Origin: an uncultured Acetatifactor sp.
Lineage (GTDB): Bacteria > Bacillota > Clostridia > Lachnospirales > Lachnospiraceae
NCBI GenBank assembly: GCA_910578815.1
Contig: CAJTSE010000004.1
Coordinates: 161,306 to 225,305, forward strand
Direction: 5' to 3'
DNA length: 64,000 nucleotides
Shown: one piece after another, positions 34,708 to 43,569 of the stretch
Numbering within the stretch: the first letter of the stretch is position 1
Layout: the number at the start of each line of letters is the position of its first letter
Made by a program: the position numbers and the translations under genes
The notes under the pieces: model-generated
Seen by the model: the letters and a program-made list of their open reading frames with translations, nothing else
Told to the model about the DNA's origin: nothing
The model's database searches: none

Positions 34708-36939
34708 TCAGCCAAGACCGGTAAAGTGGCCGATGCCCTGCGGGTCTGCCGGGGGCAGGAAGCGGATATAATAATGGTTTTGGGAGCCGCCAGAGGGAAC
34801 AAAGTCGATCAGGACGGTTTCCACACTGACAGCGTCTGTGCCAGTGGCGTCCGTGCCACGGCCACCCGTGGCCGGAGCCGCCGGATCATGGATTTCGGCC
34901 ATTACGGTAACGGTAACATGAAACAGGTCTGCAAACTGCTGTATATGCTGATACTCTACCGGAGCGCCTGACGGCAAGGGGGTCAGGCCCTGGTCGTTTT
35001 GCAGTTCTACAAAGCGGTCTCGCAGGGCGCTGGCATTTTCGATTCCCGATATATTCATAAGGGGGAACATCGCCTCGAAAAAGCAGTTGTTGGCACTTTT
35101 GGATTGGAAACTCAGAATGCGGGATGCATTGGAGGACAATCCTTCAACGCGCCGTATTCCGGAAGCTCTTGCCCCTACGGGCCGGGTAATCATGCGGGCT
35201 GTGGAGGCACTCTCCGTTTCCGGAGCGCCTGCAATCGTGCCGGCAGCGGAAGATGTTCCCGTTTCCGCGATTTCCGAGTTTACGGCGGATCCCGCGGCTG
35301 CTCCCGCTCCCGCCGCAGGTCTTGGCCTGTCGATAAAATCATATTGTATCGGCAGGACGTCATGGGGTACCATGATCTGTACATCATGTACCATGCCGGA
35401 AATATAATCCCAAAGTGCATCCTTGTTTCCCATGATAGTGCTATATTCGGCCGCACCGCATTCCTGAAGAGTGGTGAGTTCATGGGCGGCGCGCAGGGCA
35501 ATGCCCTCAATAATATTTTGTCCCTGAAGAAAATTCCCAGACAGATAATCGTGAATATGGGTGTCATGTTCACGTCCATCCGGAGTCTCCAGGAAAATGC
35601 CTTGCTTCGCCGTGGGAAGAAACAGTGACAGCATACTAATCAGTGGCGTGGCAGGATCCAGTTGTTTCTCAAAATCAGGCGGGAACTTTTCAGGCAATTT
35701 CGGGATATTTTCCATCTTAGCGGGTCTGTAAAATTTACGTTTTGTTATGGATTTCGGGGTCGCCTCCGTTTTTAAGAATATGCTGGCTAAAAGTTTTAAA
35801 AAGCTTTTGCTCTGTCCCTGGACGGCGCTTTCGGTCTGTTTCGCCAAGGCTGGATGGATTATATCTCTGTCGCTTTCGGATTGATTTGCCATATCATGCA
35901 GGATCGCCCAGGCATCTTTCAAAATGTCAAGCCCTTGATTAAGCGGAACGGTATAACGATAGCGGCCAAAACGTGTTGCACTGCGAGGCGGCGCACCTGC
36001 TCTTTCCAGAAAAAAGAACACAAAGCCTGTGTTGCGGAACATGGCGGTATCTACATCCTGACTTTTGGATATGCTTGCTTTTTCACTTACCGTTCTCAAG
36101 TCCGTCGGTGCTTTCTCTTCCAATATCTGATTGGCTTTCAGGTAATCTGTGGAATGCAGTACTGTCAAGCTTGGATTATGGGTATAATGGCTTAAGCATG
36201 CTTCCTGTGAGAGAGTGTGTCTGATAAGTTTAAGCACAGTATCAAAGACATTGTGAGACCGTTTGGAATGTGCACTCTTTGCGAGACGAAGCTGCATTAG
36301 GTGATGCTGAGTTAAGGCCTGAACCATATCAAATGCTGAAAAGTTCTGCTGGGAGGGAATATTTCTGACGGGTCCCGCGGCGGCTGGCTTTGCCGTTTCC
36401 TTGTTGCCCGAAAGCGCATTCAGAGGAGTTTGTGCGTCCAGGCGGGCCAGCTCGGCAATCATTCTCAGGTAGGGAGAGCCGCTCATATGCTCCCAGGGCG
36501 GAGCAGGAGGCACAGGGGAGGCGTCAAGATTTTGGATGCCGACAAAGCTCAGCTCATCCTGCAGGATATTCAGGGCTGTCTGAAGCCAGGGATTTTTTTC
36601 ACCGGTATTCATTCTTTCCGTCAGCAAATTCAGCAGTACAAGCAGATAGCGCTGCTGGGCGGCTCTTTGTGGGGCAGTGTTAGGAAGTTCATCGTATTCC
36701 TGCGTGAGCCTTGCAAAATCCGGGCCAAACGCTCCAGGGTCAATGCCCTGTTCCCGAAGGCGGTCCGCCAGTGGAGTCGTTTGTTTCCGCTGGATCACGT
36801 CCTGAGCCGGCCTGCTGTAATGAATAAACATGCTTTTGCGGGAGGAAGCCGAGTCCTCTGTCTCGCAATGATTTCGGTCTGCGCGGCCTTTTGACTGCCG
36901 GGCAGTCATATACTTTTCCTGATCGGCAAATTCCAACAT
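34708..36939 (-). CDS. Putative multidomain effector with OTU-like cysteine protease C-terminus
   Basis: 743 aa. The N-terminus (1-70) is charged and probably disordered, with an IHYSRPAQDVIQRK segment. A helical region follows (about 75-230). Residues 230-530 contain LSHYTHNPSLTVLHST, NTGFVFFFLE and a YRYTVPL segment, which I do not recognise. A low-complexity A/G/S/T linker lies at about 537-591. The C-terminal about 130 residues fit the OTU pattern: SANNCFFEAM with Cys619, EYQHIQQFADLFHVTVTV, NHYYIRF with His722, and a final GHFTG with His738. No signal peptide or membrane segment. AGGAGGA 7 bases before ATG 36939 overrules the in-frame TTG at 36987. A secreted or injected toxin is an inference. 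Confidence 0.65.
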   Translation of the reverse strand: MLEFADQEKYMTARQSKGRADRNHCETEDSASSRKSMFIHYSRPAQDVIQRKQTTPLADRLREQGIDPGAFGPDFARLTQEYDELPNTAPQRAAQQRYLLVLLNLLTERMNTGEKNPWLQTALNILQDELSFVGIQNLDASPVPPAPPWEHMSGSPYLRMIAELARLDAQTPLNALSGNKETAKPAAAGPVRNIPSQQNFSAFDMVQALTQHHLMQLRLAKSAHSKRSHNVFDTVLKLIRHTLSQEACLSHYTHNPSLTVLHSTDYLKANQILEEKAPTDLRTVSEKASISKSQDVDTAMFRNTGFVFFFLERAGAPPRSATRFGRYRYTVPLNQGLDILKDAWAILHDMANQSESDRDIIHPALAKQTESAVQGQSKSFLKLLASIFLKTEATPKSITKRKFYRPAKMENIPKLPEKFPPDFEKQLDPATPLISMLSLFLPTAKQGIFLETPDGREHDTHIHDYLSGNFLQGQNIIEGIALRAAHELTTLQECGAAEYSTIMGNKDALWDYISGMVHDVQIMVPHDVLPIQYDFIDRPRPAAGAGAAAGSAVNSEIAETGTSSAAGTIAGAPETESASTARMITRPVGARASGIRRVEGLSSNASRILSFQSKSANNCFFEAMFPLMNISGIENASALRDRFVELQNDQGLTPLPSGAPVEYQHIQQFADLFHVTVTVMAEIHDPAAPATGGRGTDATGTDAVSVETVLIDFVPSGGSQNHYYIRFLPPADPQGIGHFTGLG

Positions 36940-36987
36940 TGTCTGTTCCTCCTGAGCAAGTGTGCCGTACCGTTGATATTCAGCCAA

Positions 36988-37165
36988 ATCTCACTGTCTG
37001 ATTCCCTGTCGGACTGTATTGTTTTCGGTCAACGATGCCGCCGCATCACCTCTTTCAAACTTATAAGAATTTTATCACAACAGCGCAGTATATGACAGCA
37101 ATATGGCAGAAAAGCCAATGTGCGGGTGGGAAAAAGCAGAATCCACAGGGGGCTGAAATTTTCTG
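36988..37165. other. Intergenic control region of the OTU-like gene
   Basis: No ORF or RNA gene is supported. It presumably holds the minus-strand promoter of the effector gene; I see no high-scoring -35/-10 pair there. Confidence 0.4.
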
Positions 37166-37203
37166 TTGACATGGTTTATTATATGTGTTAATCTAAATTA
37201 GAT
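37166..37203 (+). promoter_or_regulatory. Promoter and palindromic operator of the TetR/ABC operon
   Basis: TTGACA (37166-37171), 17 bases, TAATCT (37189-37194). The perfect palindrome ATCTAAATTAGAT (37191-37203) overlaps the -10 and the start site, fitting autorepression by the TetR protein encoded at 37303. Confidence 0.7.
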
Positions 37204-37302
37204 GTTTTAAAACGATTGATTTAAAACAAGCAATTTTGAATATACAGCAGGATATAATGCAAAATTGCAGCAAATAGATCAGGCCGAGAAAGGAGATGCA
37301 GT

Positions 37303-37887
37303 ATGCCGCCAAAGGCAAAATTTTCAAGGGAAGAAATTGTGGAGGCCGCGCTGACAATCATCAGAAAGGAAGGAGCCGATGCACTGACGGCAAGAGCGCT
37401 GGGAGAAAAACTGCATAGCTCGGCCAGGCCGATTTTTACAGTTTTTCGAAATATGGAAGAGGTCCAGCTGGAGGTATTGACCGCCGCCAGAGCGCTTTAC
37501 AGGGAATATGTGCAGCGGGGACTGGCGGAAACGCCGGCATTTAAGGGAGTGGGAACACAGTACATTCTATTTGCCGTCAACGAGCCGAAGCTGTTTCAGC
37601 TTCTTTTTATGACAGATCACAGTCAGGTGCCGGAGCTTTCAACGGTGCTTCCGCTGATCGACGAGAGCTATGAGCAGATATTGCTGTCCGTTCAGGAGGG
37701 CTACGGAGTAGATCAGATTACTGCCGAAAAGCTGTACCGTCATTTGTGGATATATTCTCACGGTATCGCAGCCTTGTGTGCCACGGGAATGTGTCGTTTC
37801 ACCGGGGAAGAGATCGGCAGGATGATGACGGAGGTATTTGTCAGCCTCTTAAAGAACAGGGAGAGTTTAGTGCAGCGTAAAGGTTAA
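37303..37887 (+). CDS. TetR/AcrR family regulator
   Basis: 194 aa. HTH at residues 8-52 (REEIVEAALTIIRKEGADAL then ALGEKLHSSARPIFTVFRNM). The C-terminal domain ends HLWIYSHGIAALCATGMCRF, as in WHG-type TetR proteins that often govern FtsX-type ABC exporters. ATG 37303 follows AAAGGAG. Upstream is a palindromic operator, downstream an ABC/FtsX pair, so it probably represses both. Confidence 0.9.
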   Translation: MPPKAKFSREEIVEAALTIIRKEGADALTARALGEKLHSSARPIFTVFRNMEEVQLEVLTAARALYREYVQRGLAETPAFKGVGTQYILFAVNEPKLFQLLFMTDHSQVPELSTVLPLIDESYEQILLSVQEGYGVDQITAEKLYRHLWIYSHGIAALCATGMCRFTGEEIGRMMTEVFVSLLKNRESLVQRKG

Positions 37888-37913
37888 TTATTTTCTTGCC
37901 GGGCAGAAGAAAA

Positions 37914-38010
37914 GATTGAAAAGTATCATTTTTAATCTCGGAATTTGTGACGCTGTGCGTCCCAAAGTTCCTGCAGATTTAGGTGCCGCTTGCGCGGCGG
38001 AATGAGAGGA
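37914..38010 (+). repeat. Structured SD-bearing intergenic repeat, copy B
   Basis: 97 bp, the plus-strand counterpart of 3959-4055. It has the same three stem-loops (GATTGAAAA/TTTTTAATC with a G-U pair, GACGC-tgt-GCGTC, GCCGC-ttgc-GCGGC) and the same GGAATGAGAGGA end, which is the SD for ATG 38014. Confidence 0.8.
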
Positions 38011-38013
38011 ATT

Positions 38014-38706
38014 ATGATTGAAGTAAAAGAAATTACAAAGAACTATGGAAGCGGTGAAAGCAGTTTTCAGGTATTGAAGGGAATCAGTCTGAAAATAGAG
38101 GACGGAGAGTTTGTGGTGATTCTGGGGGCATCCGGATCGGGAAAATCTACCTTTCTAAATGTGACTTCGGGGCTGGAGCGGCCGGAGGGAGGGAAGGTGC
38201 TGTATGACGGGAAGGATATTACAGCTTTTTCCGACAGTGAGTTGACCGAGTTTCGAAAAGAAAACGTAGGCTTTATCTTTCAGCAGTATTATCTGCTACA
38301 GAATATGAACGTTGAGAAAAACGTAAAAATGGGGGCTGACCTGGCCGGCAACCGGGATTATAAGAAGGTGATCGAAGCCGTGGGGCTGGGGAAGAAGCTG
38401 CATAAATATCCAAGTGAGCTTTCCGGCGGCGAGCAGCAGCGTGTCTCCGTGGCAAGAGCCTTGGCAAAGAATCCGAAATATTTATTCCTGGACGAGCCTA
38501 CGGGAGCGCTGGATGAAGAAACAGGGCGGCAGGTGCTGGATTATATCTGTGGGCTGCAGAAGGAATACGGATTTACCGTCATTATGGTAACACATAACCT
38601 GAATCTTGCGGAAATGGCAGATACCGTAATCCGAATGAACAGTGGAAGAGTAGCGGGGATCTATAAAAATCAGGTACGGAAGACGGCGTATGAGATTGGC
38701 TGGTAA
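38014..38706 (+). CDS. ABC transporter ATP-binding protein (FtsE/MacB type)
   Basis: 230 aa ATPase. Walker A GASGSGKST, signature LSGGEQQR, Walker B YLFLDEPTGALDE, His switch in VTHNLN. The start ATG 38014 has AGAGGA 3 bases upstream, supplied by repeat copy B; the in-frame ATG at 37990 is inside that repeat. It pairs with the FtsX-like permease 11 bases downstream. The substrate is unknown; regulation by the upstream TetR is likely. Confidence 0.93.
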   Translation: MIEVKEITKNYGSGESSFQVLKGISLKIEDGEFVVILGASGSGKSTFLNVTSGLERPEGGKVLYDGKDITAFSDSELTEFRKENVGFIFQQYYLLQNMNVEKNVKMGADLAGNRDYKKVIEAVGLGKKLHKYPSELSGGEQQRVSVARALAKNPKYLFLDEPTGALDEETGRQVLDYICGLQKEYGFTVIMVTHNLNLAEMADTVIRMNSGRVAGIYKNQVRKTAYEIGW

Positions 38707-38717
38707 AGGAGAAAACG

Positions 38718-39866
38718 ATGGTAGTGGGAATAAAGGACGGGGCAAAGCTTGCCGGGATTGTGATTAGTTCTTTCTGCGCGGTATTTGTATGCACCTTGTT
38801 TTTAAATTATCAGGCAGACATTACAGGGATTGAAAAGGAAATTGTTTCGGAACAGATGTTTAATTTTTACAAGGCCCAGGTGTCTACGGGAAAAATGGTC
38901 AGCGGACTTTCAGGGGGCTGTCTGTGTCTGACGTCGGCGGTAATGCTGCTGTTCTTTATCAAGCAGTATATTGACACTCATAATAAGGAGCTGGGCATAT
39001 TAAAGGCATTGGGCTGCTCAAATTTAAAGATTGCCGGAAACTTCTGGGTGTTTGGCAGCAGTGTTTTTCTGGGTACGGCCATGGGATTTGCCGGGGCATT
39101 TCTGCTCATGACTTTCTTTTATGAGGTACAGAATAAGGATCAGCTTTTGCCGGAATTCCCGGTGCGGTTTCATCCGGAGATTTTTTTGTATCTGGTAGTA
39201 CTTCCTGCGGCAGCCTTTTCGCTCCTGGCGGTCTTTTATGCCTGGCGCAGGCTGAAGATGCCGGTTTTAAATCTGTTGCGGGACAGTATGTCCGACGGCG
39301 GGAAAAGAAAAAAGCATAAGGCTGATCAAAGCAGCGGCGGTCTGTTCTTGGAGGATCTGAAAAGGAATACCCTGCGGAATAAAAAGGTGCTGGCGTTTTT
39401 TATTGTATTTGCGTCTTTCTGCTTTTCTGCCATGACCCAGATGTCCTTCAGCATGGATGAGCTGGCCAGTGCGATGATGGGGATCATGATTATGCTCATC
39501 GGGCTGGTGTTGGCCTGCACTACTCTGTTTCTGGCGATTACTACGGTGATCGGCTGCAATAAGAAAACCATTGCCATGATGAGAGTGTTCGGGTATTCTC
39601 AGAAGGAATGCAGTCAGGCAATCTTAGGGTGCTACAGACCCATGGCTTATATCGGTTTCGCCCTGGGAACAATGTACCAGTACGTATTGCTGCGGATTGC
39701 GGTGGACATTGTCTTTCGGGATATGGAAGGTATGCCGGAATACAAATTTGATTTTCCGGTGATGCTGATCTCTCTTGGGGTTTTTGCCGTTATTTATGAG
39801 CTTGTAATGTACGTTTATTCAGGAAGGATCAGTAAAATTTCGGTAAAAGAGATTATGCTGGAATAA
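38718..39866 (+). CDS. FtsX-like permease, compact form
   Basis: 382 aa. Two FtsX-like halves: helices at about residues 10-27, 63-82, 107-130 and 156-175, then 225-245, 257-283, 305-330 and 345-365. The segment HNKELGILKALGCSNLKI is the standard cytoplasmic loop, and NKKTIAMMRVFGYSQKEC its counterpart in the second half. It lacks the large extracellular domain of BceB or MacB. AAAGGAG precedes ATG 38718. Confidence 0.87.
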   Translation: MVVGIKDGAKLAGIVISSFCAVFVCTLFLNYQADITGIEKEIVSEQMFNFYKAQVSTGKMVSGLSGGCLCLTSAVMLLFFIKQYIDTHNKELGILKALGCSNLKIAGNFWVFGSSVFLGTAMGFAGAFLLMTFFYEVQNKDQLLPEFPVRFHPEIFLYLVVLPAAAFSLLAVFYAWRRLKMPVLNLLRDSMSDGGKRKKHKADQSSGGLFLEDLKRNTLRNKKVLAFFIVFASFCFSAMTQMSFSMDELASAMMGIMIMLIGLVLACTTLFLAITTVIGCNKKTIAMMRVFGYSQKECSQAILGCYRPMAYIGFALGTMYQYVLLRIAVDIVFRDMEGMPEYKFDFPVMLISLGVFAVIYELVMYVYSGRISKISVKEIMLE

Positions 39867-39891
39867 AGCACTGACGATTCTAAAATATATG

Positions 39892-39920
39892 TTGACAGAT
39901 CATGGAAAGAAGTTTATAGT
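39892..39920 (+). promoter_or_regulatory. Strong promoter of the leader-ABC-DUF1854-ABC transcript
   Basis: Consensus TTGACA (39892-39897), 17 bases, TATAGT (39915-39920). The transcript would start about 40 bases before the leader ORF and about 450 bases before the first ABC gene. Confidence 0.75.
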
Positions 39921-39966
39921 AATTGATGTAACTGTAAACGAGTTTGAAAGAAAGGAGGCAAATGCA

Positions 39967-40044
39967 ATGACAAGGTTAGGAAAGCATCAGGCAGTAAGAA
40001 CAAAGAGCAGTCAATGTATTGTCTCCCGGATGATAGATGCGTAG
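39967..40044 (+). CDS. 25-aa leader peptide
   Basis: ATG 39967 with an ideal AAAGGAGG (8-base spacing), 25 codons, TAG at 40042-40044. The product is basic: MTRLGKHQAV, then RTKSSQCIVSRMIDA. R11-T-K13 is a +X+ tripeptide of the kind at which macrolide-bound ribosomes can stall, an inference from known arrest motifs. It is followed 50 bases later by a strong hairpin with a T-run, so translation of the ORF could control readthrough into the ABC genes. It could alternatively be a functional small protein. Confidence 0.65.
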   Translation: MTRLGKHQAVRTKSSQCIVSRMIDA

Positions 40045-40096
40045 AAGCTGTTGTCGGATGATATATCCGGCAGGGCGGTCTGAACAGGCGGATAGG

Positions 40097-40154
40097 AAGC
40101 GGCATGACATACATGATATACTGACTTTGGTATATTAGTGTGTATGCCGCTTTT
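40097..40154 (+). terminator. Attenuator-type terminator hairpin
   Basis: A stem of about 20 bp with a few mismatches pairs AGCGGCATGACATAC... (40098-40121) with the segment ending GTGTGTATGCCGCT (40130-40151), loop about 8 bases, followed by TTTT. It lies between the leader ORF and the first ABC gene. A smaller hairpin CGGAT-gatat-ATCCG at about 40055-40070 precedes it and repeats the CGGATGATA of the leader's last codons, a possible alternative fold. Confidence 0.7.
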
Positions 40155-40376
40155 GTGCGCTCTTACGGCGCGGGTTTTGCCCGGCAGGGCAGGTGTAAAG
40201 CGCATAAAAATCAGCATCAACTATCGGGGGGCATTATACATACAGGAACGTATGGGAATCAGGGAAAGGCAGGAAAGCACAGTATCAGGTAATCTCACTG
40301 GTATGTGTCTGGAAGCTTGGAAGTAATCTTCCAAATATTGAAGTGATGTCCGTTGAAGCGGACAAGGGGTGTAACC

Positions 40377-42707
40377 ATGAATTTACCGAACAGTTTTACA
40401 AAGGTATTAGAGAAATATGGAATTAATAAGGGTGATGTAGTATTTGCCGCCATGGCGGATCTGGACGAGGAATTTCGTTTTGCGGATTCCATTGTTGCCA
40501 TTACGGATAAGAAGCTGATCGTGGCCAGATACCCATACAGGGAGAAGCGGGAGTACCGGCTTGGCGGCTATGACAGCTGGGCAGTTCAGAATGCTAAAGA
40601 CAGTGCGGAAAAGATGGTGGAGCCGGCTGTGCTTTTCTACGAACTGGAGGATGTAGAGAAGCTGGAGGTATTGCGTCAGGTCAGTACGGGAGTACTGATG
40701 GGAAAGATCAAGGGGACGGAGCGGTATTTGTGTCAGTTTTCCAACACGAAAATGGAGGCATTCATGCGGATGTGTCGTCTTCTGGAGAAGTCGCAGAAGG
40801 GCGAAGAAATTTCTGCGGAAGATCTGGATGTGAAACGGGGAAAAGAGTGCTGTCCAAAGTGCGGCATGATTTATCCGGATCAGGAACGGAAGGTCTGCCC
40901 CAAGTGTATGGATAAAAGATCTATTTTGTGGAGGATAGTGGGTTATTTCAAGCCATATAAGGGCATGTTGGCCGTGATGATGTTCTGTTATCTTGCCACG
41001 GCGGGATTAAATTTGATATGGCCGTACTTAAGTGGTACCATCTTGTATGATAAGGTGCTGGCAAAGGATGAAGCGCTTTTGGCTGCATTTCGTGTCCCTG
41101 CAGGCCGGTTTGTACTGGCATTGGGCATATTGGTTATTGTTATGATCCTGACAAAGGTGTTGATTCAGGGCCTTGGTATATTGCAGGGCGCATTGACTGC
41201 CAGAATTGCTCCGGAAGTGGTGAGCAGGCTGAAAAGTCAGGTTTTTGAATCTATGGGGAAGCTTTCCATCAGCTTTTTTACGAAGCGTCAGACCGGAGGC
41301 CTGATGACTCGGGTTTCCGATGATGCAGATGAAATATCCAGCTTTTTCATAGACGGGATTCCCTACTTTTTTATTAATGTGGGAACCATTATCGCCACAT
41401 TAGTTATTATGTTCATTTTAAGCCCGCTGTTGGCGGTGGCGTCTATCGTTCTGATGCCGGTACTGTTTTGCATCAGCTATTTTATGATGCCCAGACTCTG
41501 GCATTATTACGGAAAGCGGCACCGGGCCAATAGAAGGCTGAACAGCCAGATGAACGAGAATCTGACTGGGGCCAGAGTGGTTAAAGCCTTCGGACAGGAA
41601 GAGCAGGAAATGACCCGTTTTACAAAGAGCAACACAAGAGTGCGGGATGCCGAAGTAGATGTGGCCGGCTATGACTGTCGGTTTTCGGCGCTGTATTACC
41701 TGGTGGAGGACTTTTTGACCTTCCTTGTCTGGGCAGTGGGATCGGCGTTGATTATCAGCGGTTCGGATATGGAGCTGGGACTTTTGATTACTTTTTCAGG
41801 CTATGTAGGACAGTTAAAGTGGCCGTTGGAATTTATGTCCCGTATTTTCCGCTGGTATACCAGTGCCATGAATTCTGCCCAGCGTATGTTTGAGATTATT
41901 GATGCCGTGCCTGAAGTGAAGGAAGCGGCAGATCCGGTAAGGCCGGATAGTCTTAGGGGAGAGATCGAACTTAGGAATGTTACCTTTGGCTATGAGCCAA
42001 ACAAGCCCGTATTAAAGGATGTGAGTTTCCGAGTGGAAGCAGGGGAAGTGCTGGGTATTGTGGGGCGTTCTGGTGCCGGAAAATCTACGCTGGTGAATTT
42101 GATTTCCCGTCTGTATGATGCAGGAGAGGGAGAGGTGCTGGTGGACGGCATTAATGTAAAACAGTACGGTTTTAAGGAGCTTCGGAAGAATGTGGCCATG
42201 GTGTCTCAGGAGACCTATATCTTTATGGGGACGGTGGCTGAGAATATTGCCTATGCCAGACCGGATGCCACACGGGAAGAGATTATAAAGGCGGCGGTAC
42301 AGGCCAGCGCCCATGACTTTATCTGCAAGATGCCCCAGGGGTATGATACGATCATCGGTGCATCCAGCCGTGCTCTTTCGGGCGGTGAAAAGCAGCGGAT
42401 TTCCATAGCCAGAGCGATTCTTGCTGATCCGAAGATATTGATTCTGGACGAGGCCACATCGGCAGTGGATACGGAGACGGAGCTGGCTATTCAGAAATCG
42501 TTGGAACAGCTTGAAAAGGGCAGGACGGTGCTGTCCATTGCCCACAGACTGTCAACCCTGCGTAACGCTGATCATTTGATTGTGATCGACGACGGACGGG
42601 TAACGGAGTCGGGGACGCATAAGGAGCTGATGGAAAAGAAAGGAACCTTCTTTAAGCTGAGCGAGCTGCAGACAAAGGCTTTGGCGATGCGGGGGGTGGA
42701 AGTTTGA
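40377..42707 (+). CDS. ABC exporter half-transporter with N-terminal domain and zinc ribbon (DUF1854-associated)
   Basis: 776 aa fused permease/ATPase. Residues 1-155 form a soluble domain unlike ordinary exporters, followed by a zinc ribbon CCPKCGMIYPDQERKVCPKC (about 160-180). Six transmembrane helices span about 195-480, then the nucleotide-binding domain: Walker A GRSGAGKST, signature LSGGEKQR, Walker B ILILDEATSAVD, His switch AHRLS. AAGGGGTG before ATG 40377 decides the start. The domain order matches the partner at 43570, so the two probably form a heterodimer. The DUF1854 gene in between fits a family noted elsewhere with cyanophycin-related transporters. Confidence 0.9.
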   Translation: MNLPNSFTKVLEKYGINKGDVVFAAMADLDEEFRFADSIVAITDKKLIVARYPYREKREYRLGGYDSWAVQNAKDSAEKMVEPAVLFYELEDVEKLEVLRQVSTGVLMGKIKGTERYLCQFSNTKMEAFMRMCRLLEKSQKGEEISAEDLDVKRGKECCPKCGMIYPDQERKVCPKCMDKRSILWRIVGYFKPYKGMLAVMMFCYLATAGLNLIWPYLSGTILYDKVLAKDEALLAAFRVPAGRFVLALGILVIVMILTKVLIQGLGILQGALTARIAPEVVSRLKSQVFESMGKLSISFFTKRQTGGLMTRVSDDADEISSFFIDGIPYFFINVGTIIATLVIMFILSPLLAVASIVLMPVLFCISYFMMPRLWHYYGKRHRANRRLNSQMNENLTGARVVKAFGQEEQEMTRFTKSNTRVRDAEVDVAGYDCRFSALYYLVEDFLTFLVWAVGSALIISGSDMELGLLITFSGYVGQLKWPLEFMSRIFRWYTSAMNSAQRMFEIIDAVPEVKEAADPVRPDSLRGEIELRNVTFGYEPNKPVLKDVSFRVEAGEVLGIVGRSGAGKSTLVNLISRLYDAGEGEVLVDGINVKQYGFKELRKNVAMVSQETYIFMGTVAENIAYARPDATREEIIKAAVQASAHDFICKMPQGYDTIIGASSRALSGGEKQRISIARAILADPKILILDEATSAVDTETELAIQKSLEQLEKGRTVLSIAHRLSTLRNADHLIVIDDGRVTESGTHKELMEKKGTFFKLSELQTKALAMRGVEV

Positions 42708-42801
42708 GAAGAAAATCAAATTGCGTTCCGCAATTTTCGCTCACGGCAGAGGCCGCTTCGCGAAGATTTTCTACGGCGCAAGTGCGGCGCCTTTCTCACA
42801 C
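42703..42801 (+). repeat. Stop-codon-embedded structured element, copy 2
   Basis: TTTGAGAAGAAAATC (42703-42717, containing the ABC gene's TGA) pairs with GATTTTCT (42765-42772) and TTTCTCACA (42792-42800). Interior hairpins include ATTGCG-ttc-CGCAAT and GGCGC-aagt-GCGCC-like stems. A second hairpin, GAAAAACGC/GCGTTTTTC enclosing AAGCGAAC-gag-TTCGCTT, follows to about 42843. Same architecture as 23725-23859. Confidence 0.7.
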
Positions 42802-42921
42802 TGAAAAACGCAAGCGAACGAGTTCGCTTGGACGGCGTTTTTCACGCTCTGCTCAAGGTGGAAGGAAACTGTTAAGATATTTATATGGGAGCGCTAAAGC
42901 TGCTCCCACATGGAGGTAAAA

Positions 42922-43503
42922 ATGGAAGAAAACAGAGAAAACGAAATGCCGGATTTGCTGGATCTGCAGGAGTTTGATGAAGAGGCATTGAAAAGAGAGT
43001 CGGAAGAGGTTCTGCAGATGCGGTTTCTTACCCCTGAAAACGCAGAGTTTCGCCGTACGGACGGCGGCTTCCTCTCTTTGAAGCTGGAGGATAAGGAGTA
43101 CGACAGGATCGGCGTGTATCTGACCTTTCCCCTGACAAACCCCGAAGAGTTTATTTCTATCCGGGAGACGGATGAGAAGGCGAAGGAGATCGGTATTATT
43201 CAAAGTCTGAAGGATATGGAGAAGGACGTGCAGGAGATGATCAGGGAGCAGGTGCGCCTGCGTTACTTTATGCCTGTGATCCGCAAGGTGATGGACGTGA
43301 AAGACGAGTACGGGTATGCCTACTGGCATGTGATGACGGATTTTGGAGCATGCCGTTTTACTACCCATATGGGCGGAGACGCCGTTATCAATATCGGCGG
43401 CGCCAGATACCAGATCACGGACATTGACGGAAACAGGTATGAGCTGCCGGATCTGTATGCACTGACAGTGATGGAGCGCAAAAAACTGGACCTGTTCATA
43501 TAA
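42922..43503 (+). CDS. DUF1854 family protein
   Basis: 193 aa, no membrane segments. Typical DUF1854 features: a hydrophobic FLSLKLEDKEYDRIGVYLTFPLT-like strand region, EFISIRE, and the C-terminal RYQITDIDGNRYELPDL. The family is known from ABC operons, especially those linked to cyanophycin metabolism; no cyanophycin gene is present here. GGAGG at 42912-42916 favours ATG 42922 over 42910. It lies between two zinc-ribbon ABC half-transporters and is probably a cytoplasmic accessory of that complex. Confidence 0.87.
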   Translation: MEENRENEMPDLLDLQEFDEEALKRESEEVLQMRFLTPENAEFRRTDGGFLSLKLEDKEYDRIGVYLTFPLTNPEEFISIRETDEKAKEIGIIQSLKDMEKDVQEMIREQVRLRYFMPVIRKVMDVKDEYGYAYWHVMTDFGACRFTTHMGGDAVINIGGARYQITDIDGNRYELPDLYALTVMERKKLDLFI

Positions 43504-43513
43504 CGACAAGCGA

Positions 43514-43552
43514 AGAAAAACAAGCGGCTTAAGAAGGAGACATTTGTTTTTC
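43514..43552 (+). repeat. GAAAAACAAGCGGCT hairpin element
   Basis: GAAAAACAA (43514-43522) and TTGTTTTTC (43544-43552) enclose GCGGCTTAAGAAGGAGACA. The same 37-39 bp module, differing only in the loop centre, occurs at 62257-62293. It lies 17 bases upstream of the second ABC gene. Confidence 0.7.
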
Positions 43553-43569
43553 GAAAAAGGGAGTTTATC

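Noticed and set aside
36940..36987. Longer effector start at TTG 36987
   Set aside because: No SD there, while AGGAGGA is ideally placed for ATG 36939.
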